Counted from the first letter of the stretch, positions 17,386 through 26,244 are shown. The stretch is DNA of 64,000 bases from Anaerolineaceae bacterium UBA4890 (GCA_002399085.1 DHCY01000006.1:1-64000); one strand, 5' to 3'. Translations and numbers: made by a program. Notes: generated by a model from the letters alone, not told the origin.

Positions 17386-18228
17386 ATGAAGACGAAAAAG
17401 TACATGGTCAAACCCGGAGAGAAGGTCAAAATGAAAGATTTTGACCCGAACGATGCCAGTGAATTTGATGGGAAGAAAAAGCAAGGTGAGAAAGCACTGC
17501 TCGAGCTTAATAAAGAAATAGAGGGACTACAGGAGCTGATGTACGCCGAGGGCAAAAAACGGCTGCTGGTCATCCTGCAGGCAATGGACACTGCTGGCAA
17601 AGACGGTGTGATCCGCAAGGTTTTTGAAGGCGTCAACCCTCAGGGTGTACATGTGGCTCCATTTAAAACGCCCTCACTCCTCGAACTCGCTCACGATTAC
17701 CTTTGGCGCATCCACGCTCACACCCCTAAAATAGGTGAAATCGTAATCTTTAACCGCTCACAATATGAAGATGTTCTGCCTGTGCGCGTGCTTAACCTGA
17801 TGCCCGAAGAGGTTTGGTCCAAACGTTTTCATCACATCAATGAGTTCGAACGCATGCTGGTTGATGAAGGTACGGTCATTCTCAAGTTCTACCTGCACAT
17901 CGACCTCCAGGAGCAGGCTGGGCGTTTCCTCGCCCGCATTGAAGAACCTGATAAAACCTGGAAGTTCAACCCCGGCGACCTGGAAGACCGCAAATTGTGG
18001 GACGATTACATGGAAGCCTATGAAGACATTTTGAACAAAACCAGCACAGAGTGGGCGCCTTGGTATGTGATTCCCAGCAACAAGAAGTGGTATCGCAACC
18101 TGCTGGTAGCCACGATTGTGCGGGATACGCTGGTAAATATGAACATGCAGTTTCCAGCTCCGCCGCCGAACCTGGACGCCTACCGTGAGACCGTGCTGTC
18201 GATGGTGCAGGCACACAAAGATAAATAA
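17386..18228 (+). CDS. ppk2: Polyphosphate kinase 2 family protein (polyphosphate:nucleotide phosphotransferase)
   Basis: The 280-residue protein transfers phosphate between inorganic polyphosphate and nucleoside mono- or diphosphates. Hallmarks are the P-loop AMDTAGKDG, the GVHVAPFKTP and DYLWRIHAHTP blocks, IVIFNRSQYEDVLPVRV (Walker B), WKFNPGDLEDRKLWDDYMEA and WYVIPSNKKWYRN. The length matches single-domain PPK2 enzymes. Subclass (AMP or ADP phosphorylating) cannot be fixed by eye, although the sequence style recalls class III. The next gene starts immediately after its stop. Confidence 0.93.
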   Translation: MKTKKYMVKPGEKVKMKDFDPNDASEFDGKKKQGEKALLELNKEIEGLQELMYAEGKKRLLVILQAMDTAGKDGVIRKVFEGVNPQGVHVAPFKTPSLLELAHDYLWRIHAHTPKIGEIVIFNRSQYEDVLPVRVLNLMPEEVWSKRFHHINEFERMLVDEGTVILKFYLHIDLQEQAGRFLARIEEPDKTWKFNPGDLEDRKLWDDYMEAYEDILNKTSTEWAPWYVIPSNKKWYRNLLVATIVRDTLVNMNMQFPAPPPNLDAYRETVLSMVQAHKDK

Positions 18229-19251
18229 TTGACTGACCAGGTTACACCACTTCTGGATGCAGTTTTGGCAGGGCGGTTGCGCAGGGAATACCTGCTGCCA
18301 GTATCCTCACCGCCCCATCTCAACCAACCTGGCGGCAACCTTGGTTATGCAGCCGCATCTTATTTGTTATGGGGAGGGAAGCCCGGGCTGGTCGCGCGCG
18401 TGAACAAGACCTTCCCAGCAGACTGGCTGGAGCGATTTGAACTCGCCGGAGCTGACATCGCCGGAATACGCCAGGTACCCGAAGCGATTGACGATCGCTT
18501 TTTCGTGACCTATACCACGGAAATGCAGCCAAAACATGACAATCCGATCTCATGGTTTGCTGAAAGGGGGAAGCCTTTCCCACAGGAACTGCTCGGTTAC
18601 AGCCCTACCATTCCAATTTACTGCAGTAAAAGCGATTATCGCCCCGACAGTATTCGCGTTACTGATATTCCTCAGTCATACCTGGATGCCACGGCTGCCC
18701 ACATCTGCCCGATTGATTTCATCTCCCATAAAATTTTGCCCTCCGTGCTCAAAGGCGGTATGGTTTCTACTCTGACCATGCGTGCCTGCACATGTTATAT
18801 GGATCCAATTTTTTGGGAGGAGATCCGCGCGCTGATCACAGACCTGACCGCTTTTATGATGACGGACACCCAGGCGCTAAAGTTATTCCAGGGCAGAAGT
18901 GTAGACCTGTGGGAGATCGCCAGAATTTTGACACAATACGGACCAGAATACATCCTGATCAACACCAAAGACGGCACGCTGATGGTGTATTCGCGTCTAA
19001 AAAAGAAACGCTGGCTCATTCCCGCTTATTCAGGCAAAGCTGAAAACCCCACCGGTATGATGGATGCTTTCGATGCTGGTTTTTTGGCTGGCTATCGGAA
19101 GGAGTATGACGTTGTGCAAGCGGCACTTTGCGGGATGGTCAGTGCTTCGTTTTGTGCTGAAGGTAGTGGACCGTTTTACCTGTTGGAATGCTTGCCTGGG
19201 TTAAAAGAAGCGCGGTTCAAGGTCTTGAGTCAACAGGTAATGGAGGTGTAG
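18229..19251 (+). CDS. PfkB/ribokinase-family kinase, divergent
   Basis: The 340-residue protein shows the PfkB fold: GGNLGYAAASYLLWG near the N-terminus and NPTGMMDAFDAGFLAGY near residue 270. The catalytic Asp of the GAGD motif is kept, but the two preceding residues are Met-Met instead of Ala-Gly, which alters the anion hole. The substrate is unknown. The start appears to be TTG directly after the ppk2 TAA with no clear ribosome-binding site, implying translational coupling. The 3' end overlaps the convergent glutaminyl cyclase gene by 35 bases. Confidence 0.75.
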   Translation: MTDQVTPLLDAVLAGRLRREYLLPVSSPPHLNQPGGNLGYAAASYLLWGGKPGLVARVNKTFPADWLERFELAGADIAGIRQVPEAIDDRFFVTYTTEMQPKHDNPISWFAERGKPFPQELLGYSPTIPIYCSKSDYRPDSIRVTDIPQSYLDATAAHICPIDFISHKILPSVLKGGMVSTLTMRACTCYMDPIFWEEIRALITDLTAFMMTDTQALKLFQGRSVDLWEIARILTQYGPEYILINTKDGTLMVYSRLKKKRWLIPAYSGKAENPTGMMDAFDAGFLAGYRKEYDVVQAALCGMVSASFCAEGSGPFYLLECLPGLKEARFKVLSQQVMEV

Positions 19252-20104
19252 CCGAGGGCAGGGGCGTCTCGGTGGAAAGCGAAGGCGGGCTGATTGGAAT
19301 GAGCTCAATTTCGTAGAGCCATTGCCATTTTTTTCCGGTGATGAACAGGCGGTCGGTTTCGGCATCATAGGCTATGCCGTTCAATACTTCTCCCTGGTCA
19401 GTCAGATTCTCTTCAGGGCGCAGACCACGCATATCCAGCATGGTCTCAACCAACCCGGTTTCCGGATTGATGATGGCGATCTGTTCTGAAAGATAAATGT
19501 TGGCATAAATTTTCCCGTTGATAAATTCCAGTTCATTCAGATATTCAATGGGATGATCCTGCCAGGTGACCAGGGTTGCTTTGTGCGAAAACCCACTGGT
19601 CGGGTCGAACCAAAACAACTTATTGCTGCCATCAGAGAGGATCAGGGCAGTGCCATCGCTGGTAAGCCCCCAGCCTTCGGTGCTGTAAGAAAACTGACCC
19701 ACTTTTTCAAAAGATTCCAAGTCGTAGATGAAAGCTGTGCCCTCCCGCCAGGTGAGCTGGTAGAGCAAACCATCCAGCTCCATCAGCCCTTCCGCAAAAT
19801 ATTGCTCTTCGAGCGTGACTTCCTGCAATACTTCGCCGCTTTGGGGATCTACCTTGCGCAAGCTGCTTTGCCCATACAAGCCGCAGCTCTCATAGAAAAA
19901 GCCGTCGCGGTAGATTAGCCCCTGCGTGTAACAACTTGGATCGTGCGGAAAGCGGTTGATAACCCGGTAACCACCATAATCACCCAATGCAAGCGATGTG
20001 GGGGTGGGTGTCATGGCGAGGCTTTCAGTGAACCCCTGGCAGGCAGATAAGATCAGCAAAGATATCGTAAGAAGCAGGATCAGAGGATACTTTTTATTAA
20101 TCAT
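19217..20104 (-). CDS. Glutaminyl-peptide cyclotransferase, lipoprotein
   Basis: The 295-residue protein has a signal peptide and lipobox LSAC, then a five-bladed propeller of the plant/bacterial glutamine cyclotransferase family, which forms pyroglutamate at peptide N-termini. Typical blocks are FPHDPSCYTQGLIYRDGFFYES, FAEGLMELDGLLYQLTWREG, YSTEGWGLTSDGTALILSDG, LNELEFINGKIYANIYLSE and LNGIAYDAETDRLFITGKKW. The Pro/Ser/Thr-rich tail may reach into the wall. A TAAAAT lies eight bases before the ATG with no ribosome-binding site, so the mRNA may be leaderless. Confidence 0.9.
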   Translation of the reverse strand: MINKKYPLILLLTISLLILSACQGFTESLAMTPTPTSLALGDYGGYRVINRFPHDPSCYTQGLIYRDGFFYESCGLYGQSSLRKVDPQSGEVLQEVTLEEQYFAEGLMELDGLLYQLTWREGTAFIYDLESFEKVGQFSYSTEGWGLTSDGTALILSDGSNKLFWFDPTSGFSHKATLVTWQDHPIEYLNELEFINGKIYANIYLSEQIAIINPETGLVETMLDMRGLRPEENLTDQGEVLNGIAYDAETDRLFITGKKWQWLYEIELIPISPPSLSTETPLPSATPPLPVDSRP

Positions 20105-20118
20105 ACGGGTACATTTTA
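20105..20118 (-). promoter_or_regulatory. -10 element next to the glutaminyl cyclase start (leaderless candidate)
   Basis: TAAAAT on the minus strand at 20113-20118 is separated from the ATG at 20104 by eight bases. Confidence 0.5.
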
Positions 20119-20179
20119 TCTTACTTTGCTAACCTAACATCCTGGGTGATAAAATGATGCAAACTCGACTGGAGGAAAT

Positions 20180-21421
20180 ATGACAGACGTTCTTGAACGC
20201 TTCTTACGCTATGTAAAAATTGACACTCAATCTACTTACCATTCCAAGACATACCCCAGCACGCTCAAACAATTGGACCTCGCCCGGCTGTTGGCGGATG
20301 AATTACGCGTCTTGAATCTGACAGACGTGAAACTGGATGAGTATGGCTACGTGACAGCGACGCTGCCCTCCAACGTGGACCACCCAACGCCAACGATTGG
20401 CTTCATCGCGCATATGGATACCAGCCCGGCTGCTTCTGGCACGGATGTGCGCCCCCGCCTGGTGGAAAATTATGACGGCAGCGATATTGTGCTCAATGAA
20501 GAACAAGATATCCTGCTCAGACCCAGCCTGTACCCTGAGTTGAGCAAGCATATTGGAGAGACCCTGGTTGTAACAGATGGCACGACCCTGCTGGGCGCAG
20601 ACGATAAAGCCGGTGTCGCCGCCATTATGAGTGCCATGGCGACCCTGACTGCCCACTCTGAGATCCCGCATGGCAAAGTAAGGGTTGGCTTCACACCGGA
20701 CGAAGAGGTTGGAGCCGGTGTGGATCACTTTGACGTTGCAGCCTTTGGTGCCGATTTCGCCTTTACCATGGATGGCGGACCGGTGGGCGAACTGGCATAC
20801 GAAAACTTCAACGCAGCCGGGGCAGAGCTGATCATCCATGGCAAGAGTTTTCATCCTGGCGACGCGAAGGGCAAGTTGGTGAATGCGCTGCAGGTTGCCA
20901 TCGATTTTCACAACCTCCTGCCCGTTTTCGATCGCCCGGAACATACCGAAAAACGCGAAGGCTTTATTCACCTGGTTTCACTAGGGGGCGAGGCGGAGGA
21001 GGCGCGTATGGAATACATCATCCGCGATCATGACCGCGGGCTGTTTGAAGAAAAGAAAACCCTGATGAGCCAGGCAGCCGAATATATCAACCAGCGTTTT
21101 GGGGCAGGGACGATCGAACTGCACTTGAAGGATCAGTATTACAACATGCTCGAAAAAGTGGCACCACACCCGGAGATATTGGATTTGGCACGCAGCGCTT
21201 ACCGTTCTTTGGGCGTGGAACCAGTGGAAGTGGCTGTGCGCGGGGGGACGGATGGCAGCCGGCTGTCGTTCATGGGCTTGCCGACCCCCAACCTTTTTAC
21301 CGGTGGTTACAACTACCACGGAAGGTTTGAGTATCTTTCGGTGGAGGAACTCAAACTCGCCAGCCAGGTGGTCGTCGAAATCGCCCGATTGGCAGCAAAT
21401 ATGTCGCCAACTTCTCGTTAG
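20180..21421 (+). CDS. pepT: Peptidase T (tripeptide aminopeptidase)
   Basis: The 413-residue cytosolic M20B zinc peptidase releases N-terminal residues from tripeptides. Metal and catalytic motifs are present: GFIAHMDTSPAASG, GADDKAGVAAIM, FTPDEEVGAGVDHF, FTMDGGPVGE, SFHPGDAKGK and the C-terminal RGGTDGSRLSFMGLPTPN and GGYNYHGRFE. The length is normal for the family. A GGAGG site precedes the ATG, and a TAAAAT lies about 25 bases upstream, divergent from the glutaminyl cyclase promoter. Confidence 0.96.
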   Translation: MTDVLERFLRYVKIDTQSTYHSKTYPSTLKQLDLARLLADELRVLNLTDVKLDEYGYVTATLPSNVDHPTPTIGFIAHMDTSPAASGTDVRPRLVENYDGSDIVLNEEQDILLRPSLYPELSKHIGETLVVTDGTTLLGADDKAGVAAIMSAMATLTAHSEIPHGKVRVGFTPDEEVGAGVDHFDVAAFGADFAFTMDGGPVGELAYENFNAAGAELIIHGKSFHPGDAKGKLVNALQVAIDFHNLLPVFDRPEHTEKREGFIHLVSLGGEAEEARMEYIIRDHDRGLFEEKKTLMSQAAEYINQRFGAGTIELHLKDQYYNMLEKVAPHPEILDLARSAYRSLGVEPVEVAVRGGTDGSRLSFMGLPTPNLFTGGYNYHGRFEYLSVEELKLASQVVVEIARLAANMSPTSR

Positions 21422-21457
21422 GACAATAGATAAGTTCATTCGATATCAGGAGGAAAG

Positions 21458-22441
21458 ATGGACACAATCAAATCTTACTTAGACAACATGTTTATTAATC
21501 TGCCCAAAACACCAGAAGTGTTGGGGGCTAAAGATGAGCTCTTCCGAATGATGGGAGATAAATACAATCAACTCCGCAGCGAAGGCCGCACCGAAAATGA
21601 AGCCATTGGTCAGGTTATCGCCGAGTTTGGAGACCTGGAAAAACTTGCCCCCAGGCTTGGTATTGGTCAAGAGGTCAATATCCTTGAATCGGCAGAATCC
21701 AATGAGGTCAGCATGACTGACGAGGATGTGCAACGTTATCTTGCAGTCACCCGGGAATCAAGCAGACTAATTGCCGGGGGTGTCGCTCTGATCTTGTTCG
21801 GTGTGATGGTCCTGATTTTCTTGCAGGCTATTGCAGACAGAGGGTTGCTGGCTGAGAATATCGCCCAAGCTATTGGTGTAGGCGGTCTGTTGCTATTGGT
21901 CGCTATCGCTGTCTACATGTTTATCATGGGTGGAATGAGAGTAGACCAGTATGAAAACCTGGAAACTAAGTTTGTCAGAATAGATCCCTATTTGCGCAAT
22001 CGCATCAAATTACAGAAAGACGAGTATATCCCCACATTCGGTCGCATGATAGCTTCAGGTGTCTTTTTAATGATGCTCGGAGTGATTATGCTGGTCACTG
22101 TTGCTATTCTTGACATTGCCGATGATTTTGTTCTAGGGCTGCTGGTAGTAGGTTTGTTAGCCATGATAGCAATTGCGGTTAGTTTGTTCATCACGAGCGG
22201 AATGAAGAAGAGCACCTACGACAAGCTGCTTAATGAGGGTGACTACACCAGGCGGAGGAAAGCAGAAGCCAATGTTTTGGAACCAATTGCCGGATTGTAT
22301 TGGACGCTGGTGTTGGGTGGTTACCTGGCATGGAGTTTCCTTGGTAACGCCTGGGTAATTTCATGGGTAGTTTGGCCCCTGGCTGGTGTGCTCTTCGCCA
22401 CAATATCAATCATTGTTTCCATGACGAGAAGACACCGCTAA
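21458..22441 (+). CDS. Polytopic membrane protein with permease-prefix/HAAS-like N-terminus
   Basis: The 327-residue protein begins with a soluble helical domain (1-90: YLDNMFINLPKTPEVLGAKDELFRMM, with EAIGQVIAEFGD) like the HAAS/permease-prefix domains often found beside PadR regulators. About six hydrophobic helices follow in three pairs, the first two pairs separated by a similar charged loop (MGGMRVDQYENLE and TSGMKKSTYDKLL), suggesting internal duplication. Function is unknown. An AGGAGGA site supports the start. No PadR gene is adjacent. Confidence 0.75.
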   Translation: MDTIKSYLDNMFINLPKTPEVLGAKDELFRMMGDKYNQLRSEGRTENEAIGQVIAEFGDLEKLAPRLGIGQEVNILESAESNEVSMTDEDVQRYLAVTRESSRLIAGGVALILFGVMVLIFLQAIADRGLLAENIAQAIGVGGLLLLVAIAVYMFIMGGMRVDQYENLETKFVRIDPYLRNRIKLQKDEYIPTFGRMIASGVFLMMLGVIMLVTVAILDIADDFVLGLLVVGLLAMIAIAVSLFITSGMKKSTYDKLLNEGDYTRRRKAEANVLEPIAGLYWTLVLGGYLAWSFLGNAWVISWVVWPLAGVLFATISIIVSMTRRHR

Positions 22442-22463
22442 GAATCGCCTGACCTGGAATAAC

Positions 22464-22496
22464 AAAACGGATAGCAGAACCGCTATCCGTTTTTGT
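22464..22496 (+). terminator. Rho-independent terminator
   Basis: Stem AAAACGGATAGC / GCTATCCGTTTT with an AGAACC loop and T-rich tail. It ends the membrane-protein transcript and lies between it and the convergent SlyD-type gene. Confidence 0.8.
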
Positions 22497-22520
22497 TTTC
22501 GTGTTTGGGAAGGCTCAAAA

Positions 22521-23027
22521 TTAGCAGCAGCCATCACCGCAATCGCTGGAAGAACAGCCTGCGCAGCCGTCGGCATAGTGCAGGTGACCGTGGGCAAGTT
22601 CTTCTTCGGTTGCCGGGCGGATTGAAAGAACGGTGACCTGGAATTCCAGGTCTTTTCCTGCCATGGGGTGGTTCATATCCAGTTCAACCGAATCTTCGGT
22701 GATTGCAGTAGCCACAGCCTGGAAAACCTGACCAGAACCATCACGCAGGTTCATCGGTTCGCCAAGGCGAATTTCAAAATCTTCAGGGAAAGATTCCCGA
22801 TTAACTGTGATCACCATATTCGGGTCAAACTCCCCGTAGGCATCCGTGGCTTTAACCAGGGCATGCTTGCGCTCGCCCACGTTTAAGCCGGTGAGTTCAT
22901 TCTCGAGCCCGGGGATGATGTTGCCATGCCCGTGGAGGTATTCCAATAAGTTTGATTCAAGCTCCTGACCTTCAACGTTCAGGTTATAAGCAATTTGTAC
23001 GACAACGTCGTTTTGAATAGTATCCAT
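22521..23027 (-). CDS. slyD: FKBP-type peptidyl-prolyl isomerase, SlyD-like
   Basis: The 168-residue protein has the split FKBP fold with an inserted chaperone flap, as in SlyD: YLHGHGNIIPGLENELTGL, GERKHALVKATDAYGEFDP, and LDMNHPMAGKDLEFQVTVLSI. The tail ends with a His/Cys-rich stretch (HGHLHYADGCAGCSSSDCG, then DGCC) suited to nickel or zinc binding. SlyD proteins act as folding helpers and as metal carriers for hydrogenase maturation, and this genome has a hydrogenase operon at 34-37.7 kb. I set the start at MDTIQ; the longer frame upstream lacks a ribosome-binding site. Confidence 0.9.
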   Translation of the reverse strand: MDTIQNDVVVQIAYNLNVEGQELESNLLEYLHGHGNIIPGLENELTGLNVGERKHALVKATDAYGEFDPNMVITVNRESFPEDFEIRLGEPMNLRDGSGQVFQAVATAITEDSVELDMNHPMAGKDLEFQVTVLSIRPATEEELAHGHLHYADGCAGCSSSDCGDGCC

Positions 23028-23205
23028 TCGTAATTCTCTTTCTGCTAAGTTAATATTAACTTTGCGATTATAACAGAATGATCGCCACTTTTCCTTTGCC
23101 GGTATAAATGTGATAAATCTCTTACAAATCATCTCGCGGAAACCAATCCACCTTTTGGTGGAGCGCTGAACTGTACAGACTCTTCCCCGAATGTGATAAT
23201 CCCGA

Positions 23206-23238
23206 TATAATCACCCTCTAATTGAAAATCTTTTTCAA
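23206..23238 (+). promoter_or_regulatory. -10 element and perfect palindrome before the Fur/Zur-family gene
   Basis: TATAAT at 23206-23211 is followed by TTGAAAA-TCT-TTTTCAA at 23222-23238, a perfect 7-3-7 inverted repeat in the leader. An AAGGA site follows before the ATG at 23249. The size, symmetry and A/T-rich character fit a Fur-family operator, so autoregulation of the regulator plus znuACB is likely. Confidence 0.6.
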
Positions 23239-23248
23239 TAAGGACAAA

Positions 23249-23680
23249 ATGGACTACAAGGCAATACTAACTCAAAATGGTTACCGACTCTCCCAACCGC
23301 GAAAGCAGGTGATTGAGTTGTTGCAAACCTCTGAAGTAGCCCTCAGCCCCCAGCAAATTCACCAGGCACTGCAACAAAAAAACTGTGAGTTGGGGTTGGT
23401 TAGTGTTTACCGGACGCTCGAACTACTGACTGAACTTGGGTTGGTCAGCGTGGTGTACGACCCGCAGCGCAACCCGGGATACATGCTCAGTACGGTTGGT
23501 CACCTTCACCACATCGTTTGCCAGGAGTGCCACAAGGCAATAGAATTCAGCGCTTCAAATGACATCGACCAGTTGGTCCAGCGAGTGGAGCAGGAGACCT
23601 CCTTCCAGGTTTTGGATCACTTTCTGCAGCTGTTTGGGCTGTGCCCCGATTGCCATCAAAAGCAGATTGCTGGAGAATAA
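23249..23680 (+). CDS. Fur-family metalloregulator, probably Zur
   Basis: The 143-residue protein has an N-terminal winged helix (RLSQPRKQVIELL, LSPQQIHQALQQ, LGLVSVYRTLELL) and a C-terminal dimer/metal domain with HLHHIVCQECHKAIEF and CPDCHQK, giving two CxxC structural-zinc pairs. The Fur family senses iron, zinc, manganese or peroxide. The adjacent ZnuACB genes point to zinc. I chose the ATG at 23249 over an upstream TTG because AAGGA precedes it and the palindromic operator would otherwise be inside the gene. ZnuA starts two bases after the stop. Confidence 0.88.
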   Translation: MDYKAILTQNGYRLSQPRKQVIELLQTSEVALSPQQIHQALQQKNCELGLVSVYRTLELLTELGLVSVVYDPQRNPGYMLSTVGHLHHIVCQECHKAIEFSASNDIDQLVQRVEQETSFQVLDHFLQLFGLCPDCHQKQIAGE

Positions 23681-23682
23681 TC

Positions 23683-24573
23683 TTGAAGAAAACGTTTCCA
23701 TTTTTGTTGGTGTTTTCGTTGTTGCTGGGAGCCTGCGGCAGCCAGACAGGCAGCGAAACCGTCTTCACCGAAAACAACGGCATAAAAATATCTGTGAGTA
23801 TCGCCTCGATTCAATGGCTGGTGGACCTGATCGGCGCAGAGCACGTGCAGACCCAATCGCTCACCACCAGCGGAGACGACCCGCATACTTACGAGCCAAC
23901 CCCAGCACAAATGATTGCCATGGCAGCCTCTGACCTTTACTTTACTGCCGGCGTTGAATTTGAGGCGGTTTGGCTCCCAAAATTCACTGATGCGAATAGT
24001 GACCTCAAGGTGGTTGACATCTCGGAAGGCATCAATCGCATCCCTGTCGCTGACCTGCACGGTTCGGTCGGCGACGAACACGAAGGTCTCGACCCCCATA
24101 TCTGGCTTGCCCCCGAAAACATGAGGCTGATCGCCAATAACATTGCCGCGACACTCGAGACTATGGACCCTGAAAATGCGGCGGATTATCAACTGAACCT
24201 CGCAGACGTACTGGCGAAGATCGTCGAGGTGGACCGCCAGCTGAGCCAGATGCTTTCGCAAACCCAACGGAGGCAATTTTTGATCATCCATCCTTCGTTG
24301 GGTTACTTTGCGCAAGCCTATGGGCTACAGATGGTCCCGGTTGAGGTTGACGGTCAGGAACCCAGCCCGACTGAACTTGCGGATATCCTGGCTGCTTCAA
24401 AGACCTATGCTTTCAACACGCTTTTTTTTCAGACCGGTACCAACCCAGTCAATGTGCAAATGCTGGCGCAGCAAGCGGGAATAGACAAGATCGTCGAAAT
24501 CGACCCAATGACCTATGACTGGGCTGCCAATATGCTTTCCATCGGCGAAAGCTTGCAAGCGGCACTCAATTGA
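23683..24573 (+). CDS. znuA: Zinc ABC transporter substrate-binding lipoprotein (ZnuA-like)
   Basis: The 296-residue protein has a signal peptide (KKTFPFLLVFSLLL) and lipobox LGAC, then a cluster A-I metal-binding fold. Likely ligands are His68 (DDPHTYEP), His139 (GLDPHIWLAPEN), His203 (IIHPSLGY) and Asp274 (EIDPMTYDW). The His-rich loop common in ZnuA is short here (HGSVGDEHEG). The start is a TTG three bases after the regulator stop, with GGAG eight bases upstream; a longer in-frame start at 23641 lies inside the regulator gene. Manganese transport remains possible, since the family includes both. Confidence 0.87.
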   Translation: MKKTFPFLLVFSLLLGACGSQTGSETVFTENNGIKISVSIASIQWLVDLIGAEHVQTQSLTTSGDDPHTYEPTPAQMIAMAASDLYFTAGVEFEAVWLPKFTDANSDLKVVDISEGINRIPVADLHGSVGDEHEGLDPHIWLAPENMRLIANNIAATLETMDPENAADYQLNLADVLAKIVEVDRQLSQMLSQTQRRQFLIIHPSLGYFAQAYGLQMVPVEVDGQEPSPTELADILAASKTYAFNTLFFQTGTNPVNVQMLAQQAGIDKIVEIDPMTYDWAANMLSIGESLQAALN

Positions 24574-24579
24574 GGAATT

Positions 24580-25359
24580 ATGGATAAACAAGCGGTTGTT
24601 TCAATCAAAGATCTTTGGGCAGGCTATGAAGCTGACACCGTTTTGGAGGATGTCAATTTTGAGATGTACCAGGATGACTTTGTCGGTCTGATCGGACCCA
24701 ACGGCGGCGGCAAAACCACCCTGATCCGTGTGATCCTTGGGCTGCTCAAGCCAGAAAAAGGGACCATCACGGTCATGGGTCAGCAGGCTGCGCGGGGCAG
24801 AAAGCACATTGGCTATGTGTCCCAATTCCAGGTGGAAGACAAGCAGTTTCCAATCAGCGTTTGGGATGTGGTGGCGATGGGGCGCTTGCGCCCAAACCCT
24901 TTTCATAATTTTCGGCTTGCCAGCCATGACAAGGAAGCGATCGAGACTGCCCTTGAAGAAACAGGAATCGCAGATTTGCGAGAGCGCACCATGAATGAAC
25001 TTTCAGGCGGGCAACGCCAACGCGTCTACATTTCAAGGGCACTGGCAACTGAACCAAAAATCCTGCTATTGGACGAACCGACTTCCAGTGTCGACAGCCA
25101 ATCCAGTAACCAGCTTTATGACCTTCTGGCTCAGCTAAATGACCATATCGCTATCCTGCTTATCTCCCATGACCTGACAGCGATTTCCTCTAATGTGAAG
25201 ACCATTGGTTGCGTCAACCGCCGCCTGGTCTACGAAGGCAACAAAGAACTTACGCCAGAGATGATTGAGGCAGGTTACGGCTGCCCGATCGACTTGATCG
25301 CACACGGCGTTCCCCACCGCGTTTTGCCGGGGCATCAATACGAGGATCATCATGATTGA
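24580..25359 (+). CDS. znuC: Zinc ABC transporter ATP-binding protein (ZnuC)
   Basis: This is a 259-residue ABC ATPase with Walker A GPNGGGKTT, Q-loop around GYVSQF, signature LSGGQRQR, Walker B ILLLDEPTSSVD and switch His in LLISHDLTAI. It powers the ZnuB channel. It begins six bases after znuA behind a GAGGAA site, and its end overlaps znuB by eight bases. The C-terminal YGCPIDLIAHGVPHRVLPGH tail is typical of the zinc/manganese subfamily. Confidence 0.94.
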   Translation: MDKQAVVSIKDLWAGYEADTVLEDVNFEMYQDDFVGLIGPNGGGKTTLIRVILGLLKPEKGTITVMGQQAARGRKHIGYVSQFQVEDKQFPISVWDVVAMGRLRPNPFHNFRLASHDKEAIETALEETGIADLRERTMNELSGGQRQRVYISRALATEPKILLLDEPTSSVDSQSSNQLYDLLAQLNDHIAILLISHDLTAISSNVKTIGCVNRRLVYEGNKELTPEMIEAGYGCPIDLIAHGVPHRVLPGHQYEDHHD

Positions 25360-26179
25360 ACAACTGAGCACCATTTTTTCTTACGAGTTCATGCGCAACG
25401 CGCTGATTGCCAGTTTTTGGATCAGCCTTGCCGCCGGTGTGATCGGCGCGCTGGTAGTGCTCAACCGAATTGTCTCGATCAGCGGGGGCATCGCCCATGC
25501 TGCTTATGGCGGCGTGGGGATTGCCTACTACTTTGGTCAGGACCCGATGATCGGGGCACTGCTTTTTAGCACAGTGTCTGCGCTCATTATGGGTGCGGCA
25601 CAGCGAAAGTCGAAATCGGGCGCCGATACCCTTATCGGGGTGATGTGGTCGATCGGTATGGCAATTGGCATCATTTTTATCTCGCTAACCCGTGGTTATA
25701 AAGCCAACCTGATGAGTTACTTGTTTGGCAGCATATTGGCGGTTTCGGGCAGCGATTTGCGCCTGATGACCCTGGTTGCCGCCCTGGTACTTGGTTTCGT
25801 GATTTTCAACTACCGCAACCTACTGGCAATTTCGTACGATGAAACCTTCAGCACAGTGCGCAACCTGCCGGTGACCTTGCTCTACCTGACCATGCTGGTT
25901 TTGGTGGGACTGACTGTTGTGGTTGCCATGCGTATGGTTGGACTGATTTTGGTGATCGCGCTGCTTTCGATCCCGCCGGCGATCGCCTTGTACCACTTTA
26001 AAGATGTGCGAGCGATTATGCTCATCTCGGTTGTTCTTAGTTTCCTTTTTTGCTTTTTTGGTTTGGTGATCTCTTTTCAAACCAATATCCAGGCAGGTCC
26101 GGTGATCATTCTTCTGGCTTCTGTAGCCTTTTTGCTGTCCAGCCTTGTACGGCGGTTGCACCTTTCAAGAAAATCGTGA
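25352..26179 (+). CDS. znuB: Zinc ABC transporter permease (ZnuB)
   Basis: The 275-residue protein is an ABC-3 family permease with about eight membrane helices. Recognisable segments are RNALIASFWISLAAGVIGALVV, ISGGIAHAAYGGVGIAYYFG, DTLIGVMWSIGMAIGIIFISL, YLFGSILAVSGSDL and AMRMVGLILVIALLSIPPAIA. It completes the regulator-znuA-znuC-znuB operon, which is tightly packed and probably controlled from the palindromic site before the regulator. Confidence 0.94.
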   Translation: MIEQLSTIFSYEFMRNALIASFWISLAAGVIGALVVLNRIVSISGGIAHAAYGGVGIAYYFGQDPMIGALLFSTVSALIMGAAQRKSKSGADTLIGVMWSIGMAIGIIFISLTRGYKANLMSYLFGSILAVSGSDLRLMTLVAALVLGFVIFNYRNLLAISYDETFSTVRNLPVTLLYLTMLVLVGLTVVVAMRMVGLILVIALLSIPPAIALYHFKDVRAIMLISVVLSFLFCFFGLVISFQTNIQAGPVIILLASVAFLLSSLVRRLHLSRKS

Positions 26180-26244
26180 CAATTGTCACTTCTTCGACGT
26201 CAATAAAACCTTTTCTTTGTTAAGGTGTTATTAAAACCATAGAG

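Noticed and set aside
20303..20971. Open frame antisense to pepT
   Set aside because: It lies wholly inside a conserved peptidase gene and has no independent start signal or motif.
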